Assembly: GCA_027924585.1 (NCBI GenBank)
Contig: BSBM01000486.1
Coordinates: 47,446,001 to 47,510,000, forward strand
Direction: 5' to 3'
Length of the DNA: 64,000 nt
Source: Larix kaempferi
Lineage: Eukaryota; Streptophyta; Pinopsida; Pinales; Pinaceae
In this document: positions 34,197 to 46,356 of the stretch, piece by piece
Numbering within the stretch: the first letter of the stretch is position 1
Layout of the letters: each line of letters starts with the position of its first letter
Notes under the pieces: generated by a model
Database searches by the model: none
Told to the model about the DNA's origin: nothing
The model's input: the letters and a program-made list of their open reading frames with translations, nothing else
Position numbers and translations under genes: made by a program

Positions 34197-37100
34197 TGTT
34201 ATCACATATATAGTAGTCGGGCTACCACACATTATTTTTCAGATTCTAGAGCACTCTTCATCCAGTTCCTTTACATTGAGATGATGAGATGAGCATATAT
34301 CTACGGATCACTATCAGATTTTGGACAACATATGTATTTCCCATGCCATGAATGAGTCTTAGGACACTCAGAGGACAGATATTGGTTCAAAGGATGAGCA
34401 TTCAGGTATATGACTCAGCAGGTATATCATGGTGTTATGGTTGTATTGCGTTTATATTCATTCTTATGGCATGTATTAGCACTTAGTGTCATGATCTGGC
34501 GATCATATAGATATGTGGACCTGGTTGATCTTATTATATATATATTCTACTGTCCTTACTCAGACTTAGAAGTTCACTACTCATACTCATTGGTTTTACC
34601 CTCCCTAGGGAGAATAGAGGTGATCATTCCACCATACCTTGGCTTGCTAGTGTTGGCTCCATTATTCATTGTCTTCATCCATCCATTACCTACCTTTTAT
34701 TTTATCACCCCGACTTACTACTTGACTAGTGGCATGGAGGATCTTTTCCCCACTGTAGCCTCTGTATTGGATGAGCTTCTTGTTTATTGTGTCTTGGCTC
34801 TGAGTTGGTGACAAAACTTACCTTTGGTGAGTTGGATTGTAGGCCTAAATCATTATGGTCGGTTGTCCCGATGTTTGGCATTGGCTCGAACTCCCCCTAG
34901 TCACTTGAGATGTTGTTGGCTAAAACTGAAAGCTCATGTACTACTTATGGAAACTTATAAAATCGCCCATGGAAACTAAAAAGGGCAAGAGCGATGAACT
35001 GCTAAAAAAATACTCCTCGAAGAGTATAAAAGAAAGGTCCAAAAAACAATGATTCTTAAAATTTATATCTAAATAATTGCTGACCTTATGTATGTATAAA
35101 AAAACATGCCCTGGATGCAAGCTGCAACTAGTTGTGCTTATCAACACACCTGAGATCCGAAGGGTTACGTAGGACAAAAAGGCCATGAAATGAAATTGAA
35201 TTATCCTAATGAACCTAGATCAACTTGATGTAGACATGATGCCTAAGTTGAATAAGCACTCTCTAAACAACTTATCCATTTGTGAGACACCGCCATTCCC
35301 TGTGTTGTTTCTCATTCAGTATATACTATGGTGTGTATTCCCTTTCCCATATCCAAAGTGTCACAATGTTAAGTCAGTCAGTCACCCTTTAGCCTAGCCA
35401 TTTTATTTTAGCCTTCACCCTTCACTAGAAAATTGATCACAACTATGAAGTGAGTATGGTCCTGAAAGTCTAGTCTGAGTCATATAAATAATTAATGACA
35501 CTATATATTTGGATTTAGATCGCCAGTAATGATTACTTTGTGTTATAATTGCTATTTGAATGAGTTGTAGAGTATACATTAACCTTTGACACGTTGCAGC
35601 AGCTTCTAGTGGTAGTTTGAGTTATATTTGGTCAATATTGACCTGGTCAAACTTAGTTTGACCAAGGTCAATCACAGAATCTAGAGATTTTTGGCTCTTG
35701 GCTCTTGGAATAAAAATTTCTATCTTTTGGAGTACATGCTTGGGTTGGAGTGGATGTTGGTTGCTTTGATTGTAAATGCTTTTTTCCATTGCAGTGGAGG
35801 ATCTATTGTAGCTATCATGCATATTTGCCATATCTTTTTTACAGGTGGAGAAGACTTCTTCAACAAGTGCGAATTGGTGGGGAGGCTTGCCCTTCAAGCT
35901 TGGAGGAGGAGGTTTTGGGTTAAACAGGGAGTGGTTTTGTCTTTGCACCAACTATTCTTTGCTTATCTCTTTCTTGATTGTATCTACCTTCAACATGTTA
36001 AACTGATTGATGCTTTGCTCCTTGGTTTTGATAGGTTAGAGGGATACACATGTGGCTTGGAAAAATTGATTTGGAAAGAGGGATTAAAAATTTTTCCATT
36101 TGATCTTTGGCAAAAGTAATCCTCATCTCAACTAGCATTCATCTCTTCATGCAGGTATGCTCCAAAGGTATGATCTTTTTCTTCTTTGAATCATCCATAA
36201 TTTCTAGATCATAAAAAACCCTAATCAATCAAAACCCTCAGTTTGTTTTTTCTTAGATCTACGTAGATCTAGCCTTGCTTTTGAAGAGATATTAAAATCC
36301 CACCTCTATAGCATCCACCCCTAGTTGGATCTATAGTTTGGTGGTGATTGGGCTAAAATTGACACACTTTTCAAGGCAATATAGCCCTCTTAAGGAAAAT
36401 TGCACTTCCTTGGAAGAGGCTTGTTTGGTTAGATCTAGCATATGGGTAGGTGAGATCCCACTTGATTTGCAATCTACATATTTGATAACCTACCCCTAGA
36501 CTCTTACATTGCTGATTTCTACCTTGTGGGCATCATTCCACATTTTAAGAGGTTAAAACCCCCTTTTGAACTACTTGGCACCTTAAAACTCAAATCTAGT
36601 AAGATCTAACCCTTGGATTGACTTGATTTTCAAGATCCATATAGATCATTGCATAAACCACTTGGATCTACAATTTGGTGGCCATTGGGCTTGATTTGAC
36701 ACACCTTTTCCACCTTTTAGCCCTCCTTGAGCAAGGTCGCACTTCCTTGGGTGACCAAGTTTTCCCACTTCTAGGACCTGGGTAGTTGAGATTTTAGTGG
36801 ATTTGGAATGGGCATACCTTGAAGCATATATCTAGAGTATCATTTTGTAACGATCTGCCTTGGGGGTATCATTCCTTGTTTTAAGGGATTGTGGTCCACT
36901 TGGGTCATTTCATGAAATCCTAGATCTAGCAAGATCCAACCACTTTATCTCAATTTGCCCACTGGATTTGACTTCTAGGTGTCCCTATCTACACTTTGAC
37001 ATATCATTTGACTCCATTAACCCATCCAAAAAGGCACTAGTCCTTCCATAAGCAAGTCGCACTCCTTGGGAATTGTGTCAAACCTTAAATCCCATAAGTG

Positions 37101-37616
37101 GGTGTTCCTAGTTTCAACTTAGATCCATAGATCTACTCATTACATATCCTCAAGTGCCAATTGTATCCCTTAACTTCACCTTGTGGGTCCACATTAAGCC
37201 ATTTCACATATCCCAAGAAAATAGGACCCACTTGTGTAACACACGGTACTAGATCTTGTCATTATAACTAATCATGTGGCCTAAATCATATATTGGTTGA
37301 AACACTAATCATCTCTCAAACCACCTTCAACCATACTTCAATTTCTAGGTCCACTTTACCTTGCATTGGTTTCTGTAACTTACCATTTACTCATCCCTAG
37401 GAACCTTTGTCTAGCTCCAATCGTCTTTGATTGGTTGTAGGGTCTCCCCCTAGGTCTTGATTTATCTAGATCTAAAGTGAAGACTGCCCCGGTTGACGTG
37501 ACTCCCACCTTGCATTGGGAATCGTGGCATCTCTTGTGTCACCTCTTTAGTTGTCCATCTCCTCTACCATCCCGGATGGGATACCACTAGGGATAGCTAC
37601 AAGTTGTGTGATAACA
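34197..37616 (+). mobile_element. A2 5' LTR
   Basis: 3420 bp. Relative to A2's own 3' LTR it lacks 76 bp (43327-43402 there), with TCAGAG left once at 34368-34373, a deletion between short direct repeats. Relative to element B it lacks about 990 bp near 35672-35690, including the TATTTAAA box. TATAAAAG is at 35025-35032 beside the palindrome. Three degenerate modules of about 310-350 bp start near 36312, 36660 and 36978. A 142-codon ORF at 35691-36119 also exists in the other LTR (44727-45155) with a few substitutions. It matches nothing I recognise and I do not call it a gene. Confidence 0.92.
35025..35032 (+). promoter_or_regulatory. Possible alternative TATA box of A2 LTR
   Basis: TATAAAAG overlaps the palindrome's right end; element B has TATAAGAA here, one A fewer. 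The same box is at 44061-44068 in the 3' LTR. With the usual promoter block deleted, it is the best TATA candidate I see in this LTR. Confidence 0.35.
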
Positions 37617-37783
37617 TTTTTGGCGCCGTTGTCAGGGAGGTAGAGGCCTACCTTGGTTCAACATACCTGTTTTGTCACTCTCTCCCTGCATTTTTAAAAT
37701 GACATACATCTTGGTAGAAGAGTACAAAATTCTACCTGGCGACTCCTATTCACGACTCCACTGAGAATCGAACCCACAAAGAG
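37617..37783 (+). promoter_or_regulatory. A2 leader and tRNA-Asp primer binding site
   Basis: PBS TGGCGCCGTTGTCAGGGA at 37621-37638, four bases after the LTR, with two mismatches to the perfect array site. It is followed by GGTAGAGGCCTACCTTGGTT and CATACATCTTGGTAGAAGAG, both shared with the array leader. Only one PBS is present. Confidence 0.85.
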
Positions 37784-40700
37784 ATGTCTGCTCAAGATAC
37801 CATCTCTCCCGAAATGACCATGGAATTTATGTCAAACATGTGTGAAATGGTCACCAACATTGCTATGTATCTTAAAAATCAAGATGAGGATTTTAAAAGA
37901 CGTGATCAACAAACCAAAGAAATGTTAAAATCCATCTGTAGCAATTCAACCCCTCCAAAGGCTAGTCCTCCCAAGACTCGACAACTCAAGTCGGCTGATC
38001 CACAGCCTAGCAAGGCAGTGCATCAACCTGTGCGAAGAATCTTGCTGAAGGCTCCAAAGCCTTCATCTGAGGTCATCTCAAAGGGTAAAGCTGTAACTAA
38101 CACTAGTCAAACCTCTCCTACAAACAAAAAGGCAGATCAAGAGATAAAAATTGATCCTCCTCCTAAAACTAATGTTTCCAAAGCAATCCTTTGGAGAAAA
38201 CAACCAAAGCCTCCCACGATTTTAAAGCCTAATCAGGAGCTTCCAAGAACAAACATTCCTAGTAAGCTAACTAATTCATCTGCTTTGGTTTCCTTAAAAG
38301 AACTAATCAAAATCCCATCTGTCAAGTATGACATCATGAAGTTGCTAGGTTTAGGTGTAAATGAAAAGGATAAGGAAAACCCCTACAACCTGAACATTGA
38401 TGTTACAAGCTTCCTGGCAAAGGTAAATATGCCTATTCCCTTCTGTGAAATTGTTAAGATCCCTTCATTCTGCAAAAGAGATACTACTCATCTCGGGACT
38501 CAAACAAGGAAGCAAGTTCCCAAGAAAGCTTCTGCAGAGATTAAGGATTCCCCTGTCATGATCCAAAGTGTCTCAGGTGACAACTCTGGAAGCTTCCCGC
38601 TCTTCTATATTGCTTTGGAAGTAAATGGTTTGATATTGCATAACTGCATGTTGGACTTAGGAGCTGAAGTAAGTGTCATGCCCTTAAGAGTCATGGAACA
38701 ACTTGAGTTAGTACCCACAAGACCCTATAGAAACGTGTGTGGAATGGATTCCAAAACTGTGGAATCTATTGGGATAATTGAAAATTTGCCTGTTAGGTTG
38801 GCTGCCTGTTCTGACATTGAGCTCTCAATGAGTGTCCTAGTCCTAGATATCCCTGATGCTTAGGGAATGCTGCTATCCAGGGAATGGTCAGCAAGATTGG
38901 GAGGAAGTATCCAGATGGATCTCACATATGCCACAATCCCACCTAAGGAGGGGTCATCCATAACTTTGTTTAATGAAACACCTATGCAGGAGCATGTTGA
39001 GACACCTGAACATTTGTTTACTGAAGCAATGTATTCAAGTGATGAGATTGGAAACTTCATCGTTCTAGCAAATTATTGGGAGGAAGTTAAGAAGCAACCT
39101 TTTTCACATGAACAAGTCTGGAAAATGCACTTTGACGGGGCCCATTCCCGGCATGGTGCAGGAGCCGATATAGTTTTAATTTCACCATCAGGAGAAAAGA
39201 ACTTGTTCTCTTTTCGGTTGGAGTTTGAGTGCACTAACAATGTGGCTGAGTGTGAAGCATTGCTTTTAGGCTTGGAAATTGCTAGGGAAAGAAACATCAA
39301 GTCTTTATCTATCACAAGAGATTCTGACCTTATTGTGTCCCAAGTCAAAAACGAATTCGCTGCTAAAAATAATAGACTTAGAGACTATAGGAATGCAGTT
39401 TGGGATACCATTGAGTGCTTTGATGCCTTCGAAATTAAGGCAGTTCCCCGTGAACAAAACACTTTGGCTGATGAGCTGTCTGTTATGGCCAGTACTCTTC
39501 AAACCTTTGAGTCTTTAAAGCAACAAAACTGCAAACTTGAAGTTTTATTCAGACCCTCTGTCCCTAATAACGAAGACCATTGGCAGGTTTTTGATAATGA
39601 TGCCCAAGTCATCCGATTTTTTACTGCTTCTCGAACTCCAATGGTAAACTTTGAAGATGAAATAAAAGGTAGTTCAATTGAAGGAATGGATGTCACGGAA
39701 ATCACCTTCCCCCTTGAGAAAAATTTCAATAGGCATGATGAATACAAAGGTAGGAGATTTGAGCCAGTGGATGGGGTTATTGAAATAAATGTAGGCTCTT
39801 CTTGTTCCCCAAAAATGATCAGAATTGGGATAAATGCCTCGAAAGAAGAAAGAAGAATAATTAGAGAACTAATTAGAGAATATAAAGATGTATTTGCATG
39901 GGTCTATGATGATTTGAAAACTTATGATCAGTCCATTATAGAACACACTATTCCTCTCAAAGAGGGAGCCAAACCATATCGACAAAAGTTGCGAAATATG
40001 AACCCTAAGTTAGCTCTCTTAATTAAAAAGGAATTGGAAAAGATGTTGGCAGCGAGTATTATTAGGCCAGTTAGGCATACAACCTCGGTATCCAATCCCA
40101 TAATCGTAAGGAAGAAAAACGGGGAGATTAGAATTTGTATTGACTTTAGGAACCTGAATCAAGCATCTCTAAAAGATAACTATCCATTGCCTAATATGGA
40201 AAATCTGTTGCAAAGTGTAACATGGGCTGGCATGCTATCTTTACTTGATGGTTTTTCTGGTTATAACCAGATCCAAATCAAGAAAGAAGATCGTGGGAAG
40301 ACAACCTTCACCACCCCGTGGGGAACATTTGAGTATATAAGGATTCCATTTGGACTTCTAAATGCAGGGTCAACCTTTCAAAGGGCAATGGATCATGCAT
40401 TTGAAGGATTAATTGGCAAAATCATTTCAATTTACCAAGATGATCTAACTGTTTTAACTAAAGACAGAGGAGACCACATAAAGCACTTAAGGAGAATTTT
40501 TGAAAGGTGTCGAAAATTTGGAATATCTTTGAATCCTAAAAAGTCTACTTTCGGTGTGGATGAAGGGAAGTTGTTAGGTCACATTGTTTCCAAAGAAGGC
40601 ATTAGAATTGATCCTGAAAGAGTACAAGGAATTCAAGCCATAGCTCCCCCAAAAGGTGTCAACTCATTACGGTCATTTTTCTGGAAAATAAACTTCGTAA

Positions 40701-42544
40701 GAAGATTCATCCCTAACTTAGCTGAGTTGGCCAAACCCTTAAATAATTTGCTTAAGAAGGATGCGAAGTTTGTTTGGGATAAGAAATGTGACGCCTCATT
40801 CGAGTCTCTAAAGAAATCCATAGCTTCTGTGCCTGTCCTAGTAAGCTCGAATTACAATAATGAGTTTTTGATTTATTCCTATGCATCCGAGGACAACATA
40901 GCAGGTGTGTTGTTACAAAAGAATGAAGACAACCATGAGAAACCTATTGCCTTTATGAGTAAAAACCTTAGAGACGTAGAACTCAATTGCACAACCACTG
41001 AAAAACAAGCCTATTCTTTGGTCAAGTCTTTAAAACATTTTAGGACATATATTGGATACTCCAAGATTATTGCCTATGTCCCTTATCAAGCGGTAAAGGA
41101 TGTCTTGTCTCAACCTAATGGCATAGGGGTTAGGGGAAACTGGATCTCTAGGATTCAAGAGTATGATATTGAAATCAAGCCAATCAAGATAGTGAAGGGC
41201 CAAGGGTTGGTAAAACTGTTGACTGATTCCAAAGTACAACAAAATAACATGATTCTTTATATTGATGAAGATCATAAATGGTACAAAGACATCATTTTCT
41301 ACCTCAGACATATGACCTGTCCTGCTCACCTTGTAGACCACCAGAGAAGAGCTTTAAGGTTAAAAGAATCTAAGTATGTTTTGACAAAGGATGGTTTGGG
41401 CTGGAAGAATCCGGATGGAATCATACTCAAATGTGTAAACCATGATGACTCCCAAAGAATCATCAAAGAAATGCATTCCGGATTGTGTGGAGGACATTAT
41501 GCACCTAGAACCATAGTTGCTAAGATCATGAGAGATGGGTGTTATTGGCCATCCTTGTTCAAAGATGTGCACACCTTTATTAGAGCGTGTCAGGAGTGTC
41601 AATTCTATTCAGGAAAACCTAGACTACCTGCCCTGCCTTTGACCCTAGTCATTATAGAAGCACCTTTTCAGCAATGGGGAATGGATTTTGTAGGACCTAT
41701 AAACCCTAGCTCTTCAAGTGGACACAAATACATACTAACTTGCATAGACTATTTCACTCGCTGGGTGGAAGCTATCCATACTAAGAAGTGCACTGCAGAG
41801 GTTGTGGTCAAGTTCTTAGAAGAGAATATAGTATCCAGATACGGTTGCCCCTGCAAGATTACAACTGATAATGTGCCATCTTTTAGTAAAATTGAGATGT
41901 TCACCTTCTGTTCAGATCATGGGATCACTTTGTCTCATTCTTCCAACTACTATCCACAAGGAAATGGTTTAGCAGAATCAAGTAATAAGAATTTGATAAG
42001 ACTCTTAAAAAGAATGATTGGCGAGAACAAGAGGACTTGGGATGTAAAGCTGAAGTATGCTCTATGGGTAGACCGAACGACAGTCAAAAGAATAACTGGA
42101 AAAGCTCCCTTTGAAGTAGTGTATGGGAAAAATTGTAGGCTCCCAATCAACCTTCAAATTCCTGTTTATGAGTTGTTACAATAGTGCTCCTCTAATCAAG
42201 AGGCCCTGCAAGCAAGAATGGACAAGTTAGTAGAACTAGATGAAACTAGAAGGGAAGCTTGGAATAAAATGGTCTTAGAACAAGAAAGAATAAAGGGAAC
42301 CTTTGACCAAAAGAGTAGAGATGTAATATTTGGAATTGGGGATATAGTTTTGCTATGGGATAAACATAAAGAGAAACCAGGAAATCATGAAAAATTTGAG
42401 AAGATATGGATGGGCCCTTATCAGGTGAGTAAGATGGATGGCAAAGGAACAATGTATTTAGAGACTTTAGATGGAGATGAGTTGGAATTACCTATAAATG
42501 GGAGGTTACTAAAACACTACTTCCCACCTATAAGCCTGGAATGA
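37784..42544 (+). pseudogene. pol: A2 pol: protease, early RNase H, RT, degenerate RNase H, integrase
   Basis: One frame interrupted only by TAG at 38861-38863 and 42182-42184. Segment 1 (359 aa): a Lys/Pro-rich N-terminus without capsid or CCHC motif, then an aspartic protease region whose motif reads LDLGAEVSVM (Asp 291), with Leu where Ser/Thr is usual. Segment 2 (1105 aa): an RNase HI-like domain at about 85-210 with all four acidic residues (D90, E128, D152, D202). RT is at about 340-600 (D461, YQDD at 523-526). A native RNase H follows at about 665-750, with Tyr 672 for the first Asp and no TDH. The integrase zinc region is H870, H877, C908, C911, and its core is D940, D1001, E1037. Segment 3 (42218-42544): a GPY-type C-terminal domain (WMGPYQV). 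Both TAG sites could be decay or readthrough points. Confidence 0.9.
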
Positions 42545-43149
42545 TCTTCCTTACTCTGCCTTGACGTACCTGTTTAGAGTAGGTAGTTTCTAAATAAGCT
42601 CACTTGAGCAGTAGGATTTGTGTGCTTTTTCTTTTTCTGTGTGATGAGTATTGCCCCTTTGCTTTTTTGCTTGGAGTGTCTGTTTGTCTTTGTGTTTCAT
42701 TGAGTTGAGCCTTGCTCCTTCCTAAGCTTGTCTCTTCTCCTGCATGCATTAAAGAATTTTAATTTCCTTTCACATTTTTGGCTGCCTATGCAAGTTGAGA
42801 TTGCCTGCTTAAAAAAGTTCTCTTTTCCTCCTACACAGTAAAAAAAGAAAAAAAAATGATGAATGATGAATAAATGATATATGCCATGTTAGATTTAAAA
42901 TTTTCTTTTATGCATTTCATGTTATGCTTTAGAGTAGATTTCAGTTTCAGTTTTATTTTATATTTTTCCCATACATGCTCCATGAGGTAGTCTAGTGTTT
43001 GTAAGTGCAGGTACAGGTTCAAAATAAAAGCTGAAAATAATGATGGTGCAGTGCTGGATTGAAGATTGATGCAAAGCCGTTCGAGATTAGAGATTCTGAG
43101 GTTCTCAAGCGTTCTCTCCCTTAGAGCACTTGTCCTAGCTGGAGCCAGA
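42545..43149 (+). other. A2 3' untranslated region
   Basis: Non-coding sequence between pol and the 3' LTR, collinear with 1034-1586 (reverse) of the array and 24172-24641 of B. It ends CTGGAGCCAGA at the LTR. No gene seen. Confidence 0.85.
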
Positions 43150-46100
43150 TGTTTTCACATATATAGTAGCCGGGCTACCACACATTATTTTTTAGATTCC
43201 AGAGCACTCTTCAGCTAGTTCCTTTACATTGATATGATGAGATGAGCATCTATCTATGGATCACTATTAGATTTTGGACAGCATATGTATTTCCCATGCC
43301 ATGAATGAGTCTCAGGACACTCAGAGAGATGACCGATGTAGCCATTATACCATTTATGCAGAGTAGTTAGTAGTGCCCAGAGTTACAGTAGCAGTTTCAG
43401 AGGACAGATATTGGTTCAGAGGATGAGCATTCATGTATATGACTCAGCAGGTATATCATGGTGTTATGGTTGTATTGCTTTTATATTCATTCTTATGGCA
43501 TGTCTTAGCACTTAGTGTCATGATCTGGCGATCATATAGATATGTGGACCTAGTTGATCTTATTATATATATATATATTTTTTACTATCCTTACTCAGAC
43601 TTAGAAGTTCACTACTCATACTCATTGGTTTTACCCTCCCTAGGGAGAATAGAGGTGATCATTCCACCATACCTCGGCTTGCTAGTGTTGGCTCCATTAT
43701 TCATTGTCTTCATCCATCCATTCCCTACCTTTTAGTTTATCACCCTCACTTAATACTTGACTAGTGGCATGGAGGATCTTTTCCCCACTGTAGCCTCCGT
43801 ATTGGATGAGCTTCCCTGTTTATTGTGTCTCAGCTCTGAGTTGGTGAAAAAACTTACCTTTGGTGTGTTGGATTGTAGGCCTAAATCATTCTGGTTGGTT
43901 GTCCCGATGTTTGGCATTGGCTCGAACTCCCCCTAGTCACTTGAGATGTTGTTGGCTAAAACTGAAAGCTCATGTACTACTTATGGAAACTTATAAATTC
44001 ACCCATGGAAACTAAAAAGGGCAAGAGCGATGAACTGCTAAAGAAATACTCCTCGAAGAGTATAAAAGAAAGGTCCAAAAAGCAATGACTCTTAAAATCT
44101 ATATCTAAACAATTGCTGACCTTATGTATGTATAAAAAAACATGCCCTGGATGCAAGCTGCAACTAGTTGTGCTTATCAGCACACCTGAGATCCGAAGGG
44201 TTATGTAGGCCAAAAAGGCCATGAAATGAAATTGAATGATCTTAATGAACCTGGATCAACTTGATGTAGACATGATGCCTAAGTTGAATAAGCACTCTCT
44301 AAACAACTTATCCATTTGTGAGACACCGCCATTCCCTGTGTTTTTGCTCATTCAGTATATACTATGGTGTGTATTCCCTTTCCCATATCCAAAGTGTCAC
44401 AATGTTAAGTCATTCAGTCACCCTTTAGCCTAGCCATTTTATTTTAGCCTTCACCCTTCACTAGAAAATTGATCACAACTATGAAGTGAGTATGGTCCTG
44501 AAAGTCTAGTCTGAGTCATATAAATAATTAATGACACTATATATTTGGATTTAGATCGCCAGTAATGATTACTTTGTGTTATAATTGCTATTTGAATGAG
44601 TTGTAGAGCATACATTAACCTTTGACACTTTGCAGCAGCTTCTGGTGGTAGTCTAAGTTATATTTGGTCAATATTGACCTGGTCAAACTTAGTTTGACCA
44701 AGGTCAATCACAAGATCTAGAGATTTTTGGCTCTTGGCTTTTGGAATAAAAATTTCTATCTTTTGGAGTACATGATTGGGTTGGAGTGGATGTTGGTTGC
44801 TTTGATTGTAAATGCCTTTGTCCATTGCACTAGAGGATCTATTGTAGCTATCTTGCATATTTGCCATATCTTTTTTACAGGTGGACAAGACTTCTTCAAC
44901 AAGTGCGAATTGGTGGGGAGGCTTGCCCTTCAAGCTTGGAGGAGGAGGTTTTGGGTTAAACAGGGAGTGGTTTTGTCTTTGCACCAACTATTCTTTTCTT
45001 ATCTCTTTCTTGCTTGTATCTACCTTCAACATGTTAAACTGATTGATGCTCTGCTCCTTGGTTTTGACAGGTTAGAGGGATACACATGTGGCTTGGAAAA
45101 ATCGATTTGGCAAGAGGGCTTAAAAAATTCTCCATTTGATCTTTGGAAAAAGTAATCCTCATCTCAACTAGCATTCATCTCTTCATCCAGGTATGCTCCA
45201 AAGGTATGATCTTCTTCTTCTTCTTTGAATCATCCATAATTTCTAGATCATAAAAAACCCTAATCAATCAAAACCCTCATTTTGGTTTTTCTTAGATCTG
45301 CTTAGATCTAGCCTTTCTTTTGAAGAGATATTAAAAACCCACCTCTATAGCATCCACTCCTAGTTGGATCTATAGTTTGGTGGTGATTGGGCTAAAATTG
45401 ACACACTTTTCAGGGCAATATAGCCCTCTTGAGGCAAATCGCACTTCCTTGGGAGAGGCTTGTTTGGTTAGATCTAGCATATGGGTAGGTGAGATCCCAT
45501 TTGATTTGCAATCTACATATTTGATAACCTACCCCTAGAATCTTACTTTGGTGATTTCTACCTTGTGGGCATCATTCCACATTTTAAGAGGTTAAAACCC
45601 CCTTTTGAACTACTTGGCACCTTAAAACTCAGATCTAGTAAGATCTAACCCTTGGATTGACTTGATTTTCAAGATCCACATAGATCATTGCATAAACCAC
45701 TTGGATCTACAATTTGGTGGCCATTGGGCTTGATTTGACAAACCTTATCCACATTTTAGCCCTCCTTGAGCAAGGTCGCACTTCCTTGGGTGACCAAGTT
45801 TTCCCACTTCTAGGACCTGGGTAGTTGAGATTTCAGTGGATTTGGAATGGGCATACCTTGAAACCTATATCTAGAGTATCATTTTGTGACGATCTGCCTT
45901 GGGGGTAGCATTCCTTGTTTTAAGGGATTGTGGTCCACTTGGGTCATTTCATGAAATCCTAGATCTAGCAAGATCCAACCACTTTATCTCAATTAGCCCA
46001 CTGGATTTGACTTCTAGGTGTCCTGATCTACACTTTGACATATCATTTGACTCCATTAACCCATCCAAAAAGGCACTAGTCCTTCCATAAGCAAGTCGTA

Positions 46101-46356
46101 CTCCTTGGGAATTGTGTCAAACCTTAAATCCCATAAGTGGGTGTTCCTAGTTTCAACTTAGATCCATAGATCTACTCATTACATATCCTCAAGTGCCAAT
46201 TGCATCCCTTAACTTCACCTTGTGGGTCCACATTAAGCCATTTCACATATCCCAAGAAAATAGGACCCACTTGTGTAACACACGGTACTAGATCTTGTCA
46301 TTATAACTAATCATGTGGCCTAAATCATATATTGGTTGAAACACTAATCATCTCTC
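43150..46356 (+). mobile_element. A2 3' LTR, left part
   Basis: Aligns with 34197-37302 of the 5' LTR at a few percent divergence by eye, plus the 76 bp missing there. It starts TGTTTTCA, with one change from TGTTATCA. It breaks at CTCTC (46352-46356), where N is inserted. TATAAAAG at 44061-44068. No gene accepted in it. Confidence 0.92.

Noticed and set aside
35691-36119. 142-codon ORF in A2 5' LTR, also at 44727-45155
   Set aside because: Its presence in both LTRs follows from LTR duplication. I recognise no domain, and changes between copies do not obviously favour silent sites.
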